From an uncultured Cellulomonas sp. (GTDB lineage Bacteria; Actinomycetota; Actinomycetes; Actinomycetales; Cellulomonadaceae): DNA of 64,000 nucleotides. A program made the position numbers and the translations under genes. Positions within the stretch are counted from its first letter, which is position 1. Every line of letters begins with the position of its first letter. This document shows, piece after piece, positions 27,436-36,428 of this stretch. The stretch lies in NCBI RefSeq assembly GCF_947494015.1, contig NZ_CANLTL010000009.1, forward strand, positions 147,204-211,203, in the 5' to 3' direction. Under the pieces are notes generated by a model, which searched no databases, was not told where the DNA came from, and saw only the letters and a list, made by a program, of their open reading frames with translations.

Positions 27436-29699
27436 CCGACGGCCAGGACGAACGGGTGCACCGCCGACGCCCCCGCGCGGCGCAGCAGGCGCGCCGCGAC
27501 CGTCACCGTCCACCCCGAGTCGGTGCGGTCGTCGACCAGCACGACCGCACGTCCCGGCAGGCCCGCCGCGGCCGCCTCGGACAGGTGCAGCTCCAGGCGC
27601 CGGGCCACCCCGGCCAGTCGCTGCGCCGAGTTCACGTCGCGCCGGCCCGCCTCGACACCCGCCACCGGCCCGACCGAGCCGACGACCGGCACCCCGAGCC
27701 GGTGCGCGACCCCCTCGGCCAGGTGCCGGACGAGCTCCGGTCGGCTCGCGGACTCCACGACCACGACCCCGGCGGGCGCCGGGTCGGGGTGCCACGCGTC
27801 GAGCACGTCCAGGACCGGGCGCCGCAGCGCCACCGGCAGGGCACCGTCGCGCCCGCCGCCGGCCTCCGCGGCGTCGTGGTCCGGCGCCGGCGCCCCGGGA
27901 ACCGGTGCGAACAGGTCCCGCAGCAGCCCGCCCCAGCCGATGCCGTCCAGCCGGGCGACCGCGCGCCCGGTCTCCGGCCGCTCGTCGGCGGCGATCCGGC
28001 CGGACAGGTCGACGCCGAGGCCGGACATCCCGGTCGGCCACTGACGGCGCGGCTCGATCTCCACGCCGGGGACGGCGAGGCGCTCGCGTGCCGCCGCCAC
28101 CTCGGCGTCGTCGGGCGCCTGGCCGGCGGAGGTGCCCCCGCACCCGTCGCAGCGACCGCAGCGCCAGCCGGCATCCAGGTCGGGGTCGTCCAGCGCGCGC
28201 CGCAGGTACGCCATCCGGCAGCCGTCGGTCGAGACGTAGTCGAGCATCGCCCGCTGCTCGGCCCGGCGGGTCTCGGCGACCCGGTGGTACCGCTCGGCGT
28301 CGTAGGACCAGGGGCGCCCGGTCGACTCCCAGCCGCCGCGCACCCGCCGGACGGCGCCGTCGACGTCCAGCACCTTGAGCATGAGCTCGAGCCGGTTGCG
28401 GCGCAGCGAGACCCGCGTCTCCAGCGCGGCGGTCGACAGGGTGCCGGCCGCCTCCAGCGCCGCCAGCGTCGCGCGCACCTCGGCCTCCGGCGGGAACGCC
28501 ATCGAGGCGAAGTAGTCCCAGATCGCGCGGTCCTCGGGCCCGGGCAGCAGCACGACCTCCGCGCGGTCGGTCGCGCGCCCCGCACGACCCACCTGCTGGT
28601 AGTAGGAGATGGGCGACGACGGCGCCCCGAGGTGCACCACGAACGCCAGGTCGGGCTTGTCGAACCCCATCCCCAGCGCCGAGGTCGCCACGAGCGCCTT
28701 GACCCGGTTCGCCAGCAGGTCCTGCTCCGCGGCCTCCCGCTCGGCCGGGTCGGTCTGCCCGGTGTACGCGCGTACCTCGAGGCCTAGGTCGCGCAGGTAC
28801 TCGGTGACCTGCTGGGTGGCCGCGACCGTGAGGCAGTAGACGATGCCGGAGCCGTCGACCTGCGGCAGGCGGTGGCCGAGCCAGGCGAGCTGCGCCGCCG
28901 TCCCGGGCAGCCGCGCGACGGCCAGGTGCAGGCTCTCGCGGTCGAGCGACCCGCGCAGCACCAGGACGTCGGCCGCCAGGGCGCGGTCGGGCCCGCCGTC
29001 GTCCGAGGTGACCGCGAGCTGCTCGGCCACGTCGGCGGTCACCCGCGCGTTCGCGGTGGCCGTCGTGGCCAGCACCGGGATGCCGGCCGGCAGCTCGGCG
29101 AGCAGCGTGCGGATCCGGCGGTAGTCCGGGCGGAAGTCGTGGCCCCAGTCGGAGATGCAGTGGGCCTCGTCGACCACCACGAGCCCCGCGGAGGCGGCCA
29201 GCCGCGGCAGCACCTCCTCGCGGAAGCCGGGGTTGTTCAGCCGCTCCGGGGAGACCAGCAGCACGTCGACCTCACCGGCGGCGACCCGCTGGTGCACGCC
29301 GTCCCACTCGGTGACGTTGGCCGAGTTGATCGTCTCGGCGCGGATCCCGGCGCGCTGGGCGGCCTCGACCTGGTTGCGCATCAGCGCGAGCAGCGGCGAG
29401 ACGATGACCGTCGGACCGGACCCGCGGGCGCGCAGCAGCGCGGTCGCGACGAAGTAGACGGCCGACTTGCCCCACCCGGTGCGCTGCACCACGAGCGCGC
29501 GCCGGTGGTCGGCCACCAGGGCCTCGATCGCGACCCACTGGTCGTCGCGCAGGCGGGCGTCCGGGCGGCCGACCAGCGCGACCAGCGCGGCCTCGGCCTC
29601 GGCCCGCAGCGCGGCCCGGTCCGCCGTCGCGGCGCCGGCCTGGGCGGCCGGGCCGCCGCTGCGGGTCTGCGGGTCGGTGGACGTCGAGGGCTGGCTCAT
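27432..29699 (-). CDS. RecQ-family DNA helicase with C-terminal phosphoribosyltransferase-like domain
   Basis: This 755-residue protein is an ATP-dependent 3'-5' helicase of the RecQ family: Walker [48 protein letters not shown] and [11 protein letters not shown] zinc-binding cysteine cluster (CRMAYLRR ... CGRCDGCGG) follows the helicase core. There is no HRDC domain; instead residues ~620-755 look like a type I phosphoribosyltransferase, with [13 protein letters not shown] corresponding to the PRPP loop. Similar fusions occur in other Actinobacteria. ATG 29699 (MSQPSTSTD) was preferred over an upstream start that adds nine residues. It is convergent with oleD. Confidence 0.88.
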   Translation of the reverse strand: MSQPSTSTDPQTRSGGPAAQAGAATADRAALRAEAEAALVALVGRPDARLRDDQWVAIEALVADHRRALVVQRTGWGKSAVYFVATALLRARGSGPTVIVSPLLALMRNQVEAAQRAGIRAETINSANVTEWDGVHQRVAAGEVDVLLVSPERLNNPGFREEVLPRLAASAGLVVVDEAHCISDWGHDFRPDYRRIRTLLAELPAGIPVLATTATANARVTADVAEQLAVTSDDGGPDRALAADVLVLRGSLDRESLHLAVARLPGTAAQLAWLGHRLPQVDGSGIVYCLTVAATQQVTEYLRDLGLEVRAYTGQTDPAEREAAEQDLLANRVKALVATSALGMGFDKPDLAFVVHLGAPSSPISYYQQVGRAGRATDRAEVVLLPGPEDRAIWDYFASMAFPPEAEVRATLAALEAAGTLSTAALETRVSLRRNRLELMLKVLDVDGAVRRVRGGWESTGRPWSYDAERYHRVAETRRAEQRAMLDYVSTDGCRMAYLRRALDDPDLDAGWRCGRCDGCGGTSAGQAPDDAEVAAARERLAVPGVEIEPRRQWPTGMSGLGVDLSGRIAADERPETGRAVARLDGIGWGGLLRDLFAPVPGAPAPDHDAAEAGGGRDGALPVALRRPVLDVLDAWHPDPAPAGVVVVESASRPELVRHLAEGVAHRLGVPVVGSVGPVAGVEAGRRDVNSAQRLAGVARRLELHLSEAAAAGLPGRAVVLVDDRTDSGWTVTVAARLLRRAGASAVHPFVLAVG

Positions 29700-29760
29700 C
29701 CGTCGATCGTAGGCAGCGGCACCCACACGCCCCGGCGCGGCCGGTGCCCCCGGTGCTCCC

Positions 29761-29766
29761 TAGACT
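29761..29766 (+). promoter_or_regulatory. -10 box of a leaderless hisC promoter
   Basis: TAGACT, identical to the hisD box, lies six bases before the hisC GTG. The hisC-hisB unit therefore has its own promoter and does not depend on hisD transcription across the ole and recQ genes. Confidence 0.6.
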
Positions 29767-29772
29767 CGGGGC

Positions 29773-30867
29773 GTGACCCTTCCCCTGCGTCCCGAGCTGG
29801 CGGGCCTGGAGCCGTACGGCGCGCCCCAGCTCGACGTCCCGGTCCTGCTCAACGTCAACGAGAACCCCTACCCGCCGGCCGACGACGTCGTCGCCGACAT
29901 CGCCGCCGACGTCGCCGCCGCCGCCCGCGGGCTGAACCGTTACCCGGACCGGGACTTCCTCGCGCTGCGCACCGACCTCGCCGCCTACCTGCTGCGCGAG
30001 TCCGGCGTCCCGCTCGCGCCCGAGCAGATCTGGGCCGCGAACGGCTCCAACGAGGTGATGCTGCACCTGCTGCAGGCCTTCGGCGGGCCGGGCCGCACCG
30101 CGCTGTCCTTCGCACCGACCTACTCGATGTACCCCGAGTACGCCCGGGACACCAGCACCGGCTGGGTGCAGGGACGCCGCGAGGACGACTTCACGCTGGA
30201 CCCCGACCGTGCCGCGGCGACGGTCGCCGAGCACGCACCCAGCGTGGTGCTGCTGGCCAGCCCGAACAACCCCACCGGGACCGCCCTGCCGCTGGACACG
30301 ATCCGCGCCGTGCTCGCGGCCGCGGCGCAGGTCCCGGGTGGCTGCGTCGTCGTGGTCGACGAGGCGTACGGGGAGTTTCGCCGCGCCGGGACGCCGTCCG
30401 CCCTGGAGATCCTGGCCGAGCACCCGCACCTGGCGGTCAGCCGGACCATGTCCAAGGCGTTCGGCCTCGCCGGGGCGCGGGTCGGCTACCTCGCGGCCGC
30501 CCCGGCCCTGGTGGACGCGTTGCGGGTCGTGCGGCTGCCGTACCACCTGTCGGGGGTGACGCAGGCGGTCGCCCGGGCCGCGCTCAAGCACTCCGACGCC
30601 CTCATGGCGCAGGTGGGCTCGCTGCGCGAGGAGCGCGACGCGTGCGTCGCGTGGCTGCGCGGCCGGGGCCTGGACGTCGCGGACTCGGACGCCAACTTCG
30701 TGCTGTTCGGGCCGTTCGACGACCGGCACGCGATCTGGGAGGGTCTGCTGCGGCGTGGCGTCCTCATCCGCGAGGTCGGCCCGCCGCAGTGGCTGCGGGT
30801 GTCCATCGGCACCGGCGAGGAGATGGCGGCCTTCCGGGACGCCCTGGTGGAGGTGACGGGACGATGA
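29773..30867 (+). CDS. hisC: Histidinol-phosphate aminotransferase HisC
   Basis: HisC is the PLP-dependent aminotransferase that makes L-histidinol phosphate. The 364-residue protein has [51 protein letters not shown], and the PLP-binding lysine in [17 protein letters not shown] near residue 227. Length and motifs are normal. The GTG follows a TAGACT box and the stop overlaps hisB (ATGA). Confidence 0.96.
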   Translation: MTLPLRPELAGLEPYGAPQLDVPVLLNVNENPYPPADDVVADIAADVAAAARGLNRYPDRDFLALRTDLAAYLLRESGVPLAPEQIWAANGSNEVMLHLLQAFGGPGRTALSFAPTYSMYPEYARDTSTGWVQGRREDDFTLDPDRAAATVAEHAPSVVLLASPNNPTGTALPLDTIRAVLAAAAQVPGGCVVVVDEAYGEFRRAGTPSALEILAEHPHLAVSRTMSKAFGLAGARVGYLAAAPALVDALRVVRLPYHLSGVTQAVARAALKHSDALMAQVGSLREERDACVAWLRGRGLDVADSDANFVLFGPFDDRHAIWEGLLRRGVLIREVGPPQWLRVSIGTGEEMAAFRDALVEVTGR

Positions 30868-31544
30868 CCGGCGACACGACCGGGACGACGCCGACGGGCG
30901 CGACGACGGCTGCGGCGACGCCGGGCACCCCACCCGGCGGCGGCCCCGGGCGCACCGCGCGCATCGAGCGGACCACGTCGGAGTCCAGCGTGCTGGTCGA
31001 GCTCGACCTGGACGGCAGCGGGCGCACCGACATCTCCACCAGCGTGCCGTTCTACGACCACATGCTCACCGCGCTGGGCAAGCACTCCCTGCTGGATCTG
31101 ACCGTGCGGGCGACCGGTGACACCCACATCGACGCCCACCACACCGTCGAGGACGTCGCGATCGCCCTCGGCGAGGCGCTGCGGGTCGCGCTGGGCGACA
31201 AGGCCGGCATCGGCCGGTTCGGCGACGCCCTGGTGCCGCTGGACGAGGCGCTCGCCCAGGCCGTGGTGGACGTGTCCGGCCGGCCGTACCTGGTGCACTC
31301 GGGGGAGCCGGCCGGCCAGGAGTACCACCTCATCGGCGGCCACTTCACCGGGTCCCTGACCCGGCACGTGCTGGAGTCGATCGCGCACCACGCCGGCATC
31401 TGCATCCACATGCGGGTGCTGGCCGGCCGCGACCCGCACCACGTCGTGGAGGCGCAGTTCAAGGCGCTCGCCCGGGCGCTGCGCGCCGCGGTGCAGCCGG
31501 ACCCGCGCGTGGTGGGCGTCCCGTCGACCAAGGGCGCGCTGTGA
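30864..31544 (+). CDS. hisB: Imidazoleglycerol-phosphate dehydratase HisB
   Basis: HisB removes water from imidazole glycerol phosphate using manganese. The 226-residue protein shows the metal-binding repeats [46 protein letters not shown] and [17 protein letters not shown]. The first ~35 residues are a Thr/Ala/Pro/Gly-rich extension before the core ([12 protein letters not shown]). The ATG overlaps the hisC stop. Confidence 0.96.
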   Translation: MTGDTTGTTPTGATTAAATPGTPPGGGPGRTARIERTTSESSVLVELDLDGSGRTDISTSVPFYDHMLTALGKHSLLDLTVRATGDTHIDAHHTVEDVAIALGEALRVALGDKAGIGRFGDALVPLDEALAQAVVDVSGRPYLVHSGEPAGQEYHLIGGHFTGSLTRHVLESIAHHAGICIHMRVLAGRDPHHVVEAQFKALARALRAAVQPDPRVVGVPSTKGAL

Positions 31545-32020
31545 TGGCCGACCGCGACGCGGCGCCGGGCGCCCCCGGGGCGCCGGCCGCACCGGCGGGC
31601 GTCGCGCTGGTGATCACGCCGGTCGCGGTGCCGGCGCCGCTCGCGGCGACCTGTGCGATCGCCAAGGTCCGGGTCGACGTGGTGCCCACCGACGTCGGCG
31701 CGGTCGCGGTGTGCCGCGACTCCTCCGGCAGCGCACCCCGGGACGCCGCGATCGCGGTGTCCCGCCTGCTCAAGGGCGTCCCTGTGGTGCTGCTGCAGAA
31801 GTCCGGCGGGCGCGCGACGGCCTCGCGGTGGATGGACGGCGAGGAGGGCGAGAAGCTGTCCGCCGGCCTCGCGCTCAACGGGGCCCCCGAGGTGGTCGAG
31901 GACCTGCTGCTGGGCACGACCACCGCGGCGGACGTCCCCGGGGTCGTCTCCAGCGTGGGGATGTCCCGGTTCCGGGCGCTGCGGGTGCTGGCCGCGTCGG
32001 CCCGCGCGAACCGCCGGTAA
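31544..32020 (+). CDS. Hypothetical protein in the his operon
   Basis: I do not recognise this 158-residue protein. It has an Ala/Pro/Gly-rich N-terminus, then a compact region with [31 protein letters not shown], a charged DGEEGEKL segment and a basic C-terminus. No membrane helix or signal peptide is seen. The ATG shares its A with the hisB stop; a GTG three bases earlier (31541) would give a GTGA overlap instead. The stop codon TAA forms part of the TAAACT promoter box of hisH. Its place between hisB and hisH suggests a link to histidine or IGP synthase function, but that is inference only. Confidence 0.7.
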   Translation: MADRDAAPGAPGAPAAPAGVALVITPVAVPAPLAATCAIAKVRVDVVPTDVGAVAVCRDSSGSAPRDAAIAVSRLLKGVPVVLLQKSGGRATASRWMDGEEGEKLSAGLALNGAPEVVEDLLLGTTTAADVPGVVSSVGMSRFRALRVLAASARANRR

Positions 32021-32023
32021 ACT
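32018..32023 (+). promoter_or_regulatory. -10 box of a leaderless hisH promoter
   Basis: TAAACT overlaps the stop codon of the preceding gene and lies eight bases before the hisH GTG, giving a possible internal promoter in the his operon. Confidence 0.45.
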
Positions 32024-32031
32024 CAGGCCAC

Positions 32032-32673
32032 GTGACTCCCACCCCCCAGGTCGTCGTCCTCGACTACGGCTTCGGCAACGTGCGCTCGGCCGTGCGCGCC
32101 CTCGAGCGTGTCGGGGCCGAGGTCGAGCTGACGGCCGACCCCCGGGCCGCCGCCGAGGCGGACGGCCTCGTCGTGCCCGGCGTCGGCGCCTTCGCCGCCG
32201 TGATGGAGGGCCTGGACGGCGTGCGCGGCGGGCAGATCATCGACCGCCGGCTCGCCGGTGGCCGCCCGGTGCTGGGCATCTGCGTCGGCATGCAGGTCAT
32301 GTTCGAGCGCGGTGAGGAGCACGGCGTCGAGGCCGAGGGCCTCGGGGAGTGGCCCGGCGTGGTCGACCGGCTCGAGGCCGACGTCGTGCCGCACATGGGG
32401 TGGTCGACCGTGGACGTCCCGGACGGCTCGACCCTGTTCGCCGGCATCGAGTCCGAGCGGTTCTACTTCGTGCACTCCTACGCCGCGCGCAGCTTCCCCC
32501 CGCTCGGGGACTCCCGCTTCACCCCGCCGCTGGTCACCTGGTCCGAGCACGGGGGCCGGTTCGTGGCCGCCGTCGAGAACGGGCCGCTCGCCGCGACCCA
32601 GTTCCACCCCGAGAAGTCCGGCGACGCGGGCTCGCAGCTGCTCGCCAACTGGGTCGGCTCGCTGCGCTCCTAG
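32032..32673 (+). CDS. hisH: Imidazole glycerol phosphate synthase, glutaminase subunit HisH
   Basis: HisH supplies ammonia from glutamine to HisF for IGP synthesis. The 213-residue class I glutamine amidotransferase has [19 protein letters not shown], the oxyanion and nucleophile segment [13 protein letters not shown], and [13 protein letters not shown] with the catalytic His/Glu. GTG 32032 is eleven bases after the previous stop and directly precedes [12 protein letters not shown]. hisF is not in the window. Confidence 0.96.
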   Translation: MTPTPQVVVLDYGFGNVRSAVRALERVGAEVELTADPRAAAEADGLVVPGVGAFAAVMEGLDGVRGGQIIDRRLAGGRPVLGICVGMQVMFERGEEHGVEAEGLGEWPGVVDRLEADVVPHMGWSTVDVPDGSTLFAGIESERFYFVHSYAARSFPPLGDSRFTPPLVTWSEHGGRFVAAVENGPLAATQFHPEKSGDAGSQLLANWVGSLRS

Positions 32674-32719
32674 CCCGCGCGCCACCGCCCACCGCCCCCA
32701 CCGAGGAGACGCCCCACCG

Positions 32720-33478
32720 ATGTCCACCGAACCGCTCGTCCTGCTGCCCGCCGTCGACGTCGCCGACGGGCAGGCGGTCCGCCTCGTCCAGGGCGAGGCC
32801 GGCTCGGAGACGTCCTACGGCGACCCGCTGTCCGCCGCCCTCGACTGGCAGGCCGGGGGGGCGGAGTGGGTGCACCTGGTCGACCTGGACGCCGCCTTCG
32901 GCCGCGGGTCCAACGCCGAGCTGCTCGCCTCGGTCGTGGCCGCGCTGGACGTCCGGGTCGAGATGTCCGGCGGCATCCGCGACGACGCCTCGCTCGAGCG
33001 TGCGCTCGCGACCGGTGCCGCGCGCGTCAACCTGGGCACGGCCGCGCTGGAGAACCCCGAGTGGACCGCGAAGGTCATCGACCAGCACGGCGAGCTCATC
33101 GCCGTCGGCCTGGACGTGCGCGGCACGACGCTCGCCGCGCGCGGCTGGACGCAGGAGGGCGGTGACCTGTGGGAGGTCCTGGCCCGCCTGGACGACGCCG
33201 GCTGCGCCCGGTACGTCGTGACGGACGTGACCAAGGACGGCACGCTGCGCGGCCCGAACCTCGACCTGCTGCGCCAGGTCTGCTCGCGCACCGACGCGGC
33301 CGTCGTGGCCTCCGGCGGGATCTCGAGCCTGGAGGACCTGCGGGCCCTGCGCGACCTGGTCGACGACGGCGTCGAGGGCGCGATCGTCGGCAAGGCCCTG
33401 TACGCCGGGGCGTTCACGCTGCCCGAGGCGCTCGAGGTCGCCGGCAAGCCCGGCGGCGCCGGGCCGGGTCGGTTCTGA
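32720..33478 (+). CDS. priA: HisA / PriA phosphoribosyl isomerase
   Basis: This (beta/alpha)8 isomerase converts ProFAR to PRFAR; in Actinobacteria the same enzyme (PriA) often also serves as TrpF. The 252-residue protein has [65 protein letters not shown] and [19 protein letters not shown] site (32703-32708) precedes the ATG. Dual activity is inferred from lineage. Confidence 0.93.
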   Translation: MSTEPLVLLPAVDVADGQAVRLVQGEAGSETSYGDPLSAALDWQAGGAEWVHLVDLDAAFGRGSNAELLASVVAALDVRVEMSGGIRDDASLERALATGAARVNLGTAALENPEWTAKVIDQHGELIAVGLDVRGTTLAARGWTQEGGDLWEVLARLDDAGCARYVVTDVTKDGTLRGPNLDLLRQVCSRTDAAVVASGGISSLEDLRALRDLVDDGVEGAIVGKALYAGAFTLPEALEVAGKPGGAGPGRF

Positions 33479-33522
33479 CCGGCCCCGGCGAGCCCACCGG
33501 ACCCGCCCCCGTGCCCGACCCG

Positions 33523-34263
33523 ATGGCCGGCCGCGCGCTGCCGCCGTCGTCGCCGTTCGCCGGCGACGACGGCACCGCCGACCCCGCGCTGGTCGACGCC
33601 CTCAGGCGCTACGCCGCCGGCACCGGGGGCCTGGGTGACGTCGTGCAGGCGCTCGCCCCGACCCGCGTGCTGGTGCCGATGCTGGCCCAGCTCGAGGTGG
33701 CGGACGTCGTGGTGCACGAGGGTCACGAGCACACCGTCGACAAGGAGGCGTCGGCCGGGATCGTGGCGGTGCGCACGCCCGACGGGCGCACCGCGATGCC
33801 GGTGTTCTCCTGCGTCGCGGCGCTGAACGCCTGGCACCCCGACGCGCGCCCGGTACCCAGCGACGTCCCGCGGGCGGCGCTGTCCGCCGTGGGCGAGGGC
33901 TGGGAGGTCGTCGTCCTGGACCCGGCCGGGCCGGTGACCGCCGTGCTGCCCCGACCCGCCGTCTGGGCGCTCGCGCGCGGCGAGCGGTGGCACCCGGCAG
34001 TCGTCGACGGCGTCGTGGACCGTGAGGTCGCCGCCGCCGTCGCCGACGCCGTGCACGGCGTCCCGGCGGTGGTCGAGGCCCGCGCCGAGGCCGGGCGGCG
34101 CGCCGAGGTCGCCGTCGTGCTCGCCCTGGCCCCGGGGCTGGACCGGGTACGGCTGGACGCCGTGCTCGGCGAGGTCAACGCCCGTCTCGCCGCGGACACG
34201 GTCGTGGCGGCGCGGGTCGACGCGCTCGAGCTGCGGCTGACCCAGGCGCCCACCGGCCGCTGA
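33523..34263 (+). CDS. SseB-family protein
   Basis: The 246-residue protein matches the SseB N-terminal domain pattern: ALRRYAAGTGGLGDVVQAL, RVLVPMLAQ, TVDKEASAGIVAVRTPDGRTAMPVFSCVAALNAWHPDARPVP, and a C-terminal region with AEVAVVLALAPGLDRVRLDAVLGEVNARLA. The function of actinobacterial SseB-like proteins is unknown; a gene of this family between hisA and infC is common in the group. ATG 33523 is used; GTG 33511 is also possible and would add four residues. Confidence 0.78.
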   Translation: MAGRALPPSSPFAGDDGTADPALVDALRRYAAGTGGLGDVVQALAPTRVLVPMLAQLEVADVVVHEGHEHTVDKEASAGIVAVRTPDGRTAMPVFSCVAALNAWHPDARPVPSDVPRAALSAVGEGWEVVVLDPAGPVTAVLPRPAVWALARGERWHPAVVDGVVDREVAAAVADAVHGVPAVVEARAEAGRRAEVAVVLALAPGLDRVRLDAVLGEVNARLAADTVVAARVDALELRLTQAPTGR

Positions 34264-34317
34264 CGCCCGGCCACGGTCGCCGGCCCGGGTCAGGGTCGAC
34301 GCCCGGCCGCGAGCCGG

Positions 34318-34737
34318 TCAGGCCCGACGCCGGCCCAGCGCCCAGGCGACCACCACGGCGATCAGGGTCCCGGCGACCTGCCCGCCCAGGACGACCCGGT
34401 TCAGGTCGAGCGCCGGCTGCCAGCGGACCCCGGCGTCGTCCACCACGTAGACCCCGACCGGGCGGACGCGCACGCCGAACCCGCCCCCGCCGCCCTCGCC
34501 CTCCTGCGCACCGCCGCCCGTCGCGGGGCCCGCGGGCCCCGACGGGTCGGCCCCGTCGGCCGGGGTGGTCCCGCTGCCGTACCCGGAGCCGGTGCCCCCC
34601 ATGACCTTGGCCACGGGGATGACCAGGGCGTCGCCCCGGGTGTACGCCTCACCGAAGACGCGCCGGACGCTGAGGGCCTCGCTCGCCTCGCGCAGGTGGC
34701 TGGTGGGGTCGAACGTGCGCGGTCGGGTGCTGTCCAT
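34318..34737 (-). CDS. GerW/YtfJ family sporulation-type protein
   Basis: The 139-residue protein shows the GerW (YtfJ) core: SVRRVFGEAYTRGDALVIPVAKVMGG, then a Gly-rich stretch with GGFGVRVRPVGVYVVDDAGVRW. A hydrophobic C-terminal helix (GGQVAGTLIAVVVAWALG) ends in a basic cluster. In Bacillus GerW acts in spore germination, but homologues occur in non-sporulating Actinobacteria with unknown roles. It lies 45 bases downstream of a secreted protease gene on the same strand, so it is probably co-transcribed. Confidence 0.8.
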   Translation of the reverse strand: MDSTRPRTFDPTSHLREASEALSVRRVFGEAYTRGDALVIPVAKVMGGTGSGYGSGTTPADGADPSGPAGPATGGGAQEGEGGGGGFGVRVRPVGVYVVDDAGVRWQPALDLNRVVLGGQVAGTLIAVVVAWALGRRRA

Positions 34738-34782
34738 GACGGTCCTCCGGGTCGACGTGACGGGATGGTGCCGGGCCGGTCG

Positions 34783-35604
34783 TCAGCCCGCGCAGGAGGG
34801 AGCGTCCACGAAGGCGGCGGCGTCGTCGAGCATGGAGCGCAGGGTGCTGACCGGGACGATGAAGCTCTGGTCGAGGCTGTTCTTGGCGTAGACGACGCCG
34901 ACCACGCGGCCCCCCTCGTCGAGGACCGCGGAGCCCGAGCTGCCCGGCTCGACCTCGGCGTCGGTCACCAGCACCTCGCCGAGGTTCTCGTTGAGCGGGT
35001 CGGTCGTGCCGCCGATCACCCGGCCGCTGGTCACCGTCAGCCGCCCGCCCTCGGGGTACCCGACCACGGTGACCTCGTCGCCCGGGGACGGGTCGACGTC
35101 GGCCAGCTCGGGGACGGCCGGCAGGTCGTCGGTGGTGCGGACCACGGCGAGGTCGGCCAGGCTCGCGGTGCTCGCGGTGGTGGCCGCGAGGTCGCGCCCG
35201 TCGTAGGTGCTCAGCTGCAGCTCCGCCGAGTCCGCCACGACGTGCCGGTTCGTGATCAGCGTGCGTGCGTCGATCGCGAACCCCGAGCCGGTCGAGACCG
35301 AGCCGCAGCCGACGTTGCGGATCCGCACCGCCATCCGCTGCGCGGCGTCGAAGCCGTCGGGGGAGAGGTTGCCGGTCGTGGTCGGAGTCGGGCGGGGGAC
35401 CTCGGACGGCACGAGGTCCGTCGGGGTCGGCCCCGGCATCGTCGGCACCGCGGCGCAGCCGGCGAGCAGCACGCCGGCCAGCACGCCGGCCAGCACGGAG
35501 CTCAGCGCGCCGTCCGGCGCGGACCTCACCGTGCCCCCCGGCGCGGCGCCCCGGACGGTGGCGCCGGACGCGTCGCCCCGGCCGCGGGTGGTCCGGCGTC
35601 TCAC
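34783..35604 (-). CDS. Secreted trypsin-like serine protease, predicted lipoprotein
   Basis: The 273-residue protein has a hydrophobic segment ending in the lipobox LLAGC (Cys50), a Pro/Thr-rich spacer, then a chymotrypsin-fold domain with the full triad: His in TNRHVVA, Asp in ASLADLAVV, Ser in EPGSSGSAVL. It should act outside the membrane. GTG 35604 overlaps the upstream stop (GTGA) but leaves an unusually long 34-residue n-region. GTG 35529, behind a G-rich site, would give a normal 24-residue signal and may be the real start. The neighbour upstream is a membrane coiled-coil protein that may be a partner or substrate. Confidence 0.85.
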   Translation of the reverse strand: MRRRTTRGRGDASGATVRGAAPGGTVRSAPDGALSSVLAGVLAGVLLAGCAAVPTMPGPTPTDLVPSEVPRPTPTTTGNLSPDGFDAAQRMAVRIRNVGCGSVSTGSGFAIDARTLITNRHVVADSAELQLSTYDGRDLAATTASTASLADLAVVRTTDDLPAVPELADVDPSPGDEVTVVGYPEGGRLTVTSGRVIGGTTDPLNENLGEVLVTDAEVEPGSSGSAVLDEGGRVVGVVYAKNSLDQSFIVPVSTLRSMLDDAAAFVDAPSCAG

Positions 35605-36299
35605 CGGTTCGCCAGCTCGGCCTGCAGCGCGTCGTTGGCCTGCGACGCCGACCGGCACAGCAGCTCGACGTCCGCGCCGAACCGGGCCAGCGCGTCGGGG
35701 TCGTAGGAGGCGGCGTCCGCGAGGTAGTCGATGAGCTGGTCCTGGCCCTTGACGCACCGGTCCAGGGCCGAGGCCACGGTGCCCGCGGCAGCGGTGACCC
35801 GGGCCTGGTAGTCGAGCAGCTGGGCCTGCGCCTCGCGGTCGTCCCCGATCTGCGCCTTCTCGTCCGCCAGGGCGGTGATCCGCTCCTGGGCGATGGCGAG
35901 CTGGCCGCGGACCGCCTGGAGCTCGGCGGTCGCCCCGTCCAGCTCGAGCCGGGTGGTGGCCAGCTCGGTGCCGATGGCGCGGGCCTGGTCCTCGGTCCAG
36001 CCCAGACGGTCGGCGTAGGCGGTGGTGGTCGCGTACAGGTAGCCGGCGGCACCCAGCGCGGCGAGCAGCAGGACGACGAGCAGCACGACCGGCCAGCGCC
36101 GGCGGCGGCGCGCGCGGGGTGGGGTCGGCCCGGTCACGGGGTGCTCCGCCGCGGACCCGCCGGACGTCGGGACGGCCAGGGGGACCGGCGGCGGGTGGGT
36201 GGCACCGACCGACCCGGGGGGCGTCGTCGACGTCCCCCACCCGGGCTCGCCGCTGCGGACCCGGTGGGTCGGCACCTCGGCGGTCGGTTCGTGCGTCAC
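35601..36299 (-). CDS. Single-pass membrane protein with extracytoplasmic coiled coil (unknown function)
   Basis: I do not recognise a named family for this 232-residue protein. It has a Pro/Thr/Ser-rich cytoplasmic N-terminus, a basic cluster RARRRRR, one membrane helix (residues ~70-91), and an outer region predicted to be helical coiled coil (DQARAIGTELATTRLELDG to ADEKAQIGDDREAQAQLLDY) with two cysteines (DRCVKGQ and LLCRSAS) that may pair. The GTG start is six bases after a TATCCT box on the minus strand. Its stop overlaps the protease gene by GTGA, so the two are made together. Confidence 0.75.
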   Translation of the reverse strand: MTHEPTAEVPTHRVRSGEPGWGTSTTPPGSVGATHPPPVPLAVPTSGGSAAEHPVTGPTPPRARRRRRWPVVLLVVLLLAALGAAGYLYATTTAYADRLGWTEDQARAIGTELATTRLELDGATAELQAVRGQLAIAQERITALADEKAQIGDDREAQAQLLDYQARVTAAAGTVASALDRCVKGQDQLIDYLADAASYDPDALARFGADVELLCRSASQANDALQAELANR

Positions 36300-36305
36300 G
36301 GCGTC

Positions 36306-36311
36306 AGGATA
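36306..36311 (-). promoter_or_regulatory. -10 box of a leaderless minus-strand promoter
   Basis: On the minus strand TATCCT lies six bases before the GTG of the membrane coiled-coil gene. It would drive the three-gene unit down to the GerW-like gene. Confidence 0.5.
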
Positions 36312-36428
36312 GGCGCCGAGCGCCCCCCGAGGGGGGTCGTGTCGGAGCCCGCGGCGGTCACCCGTCTCCGCGGCGTCCGGGTGGAATGGACGTGCGTCGA
36401 CCGCCGCGCGTGGGCGATCATCGCCCGC

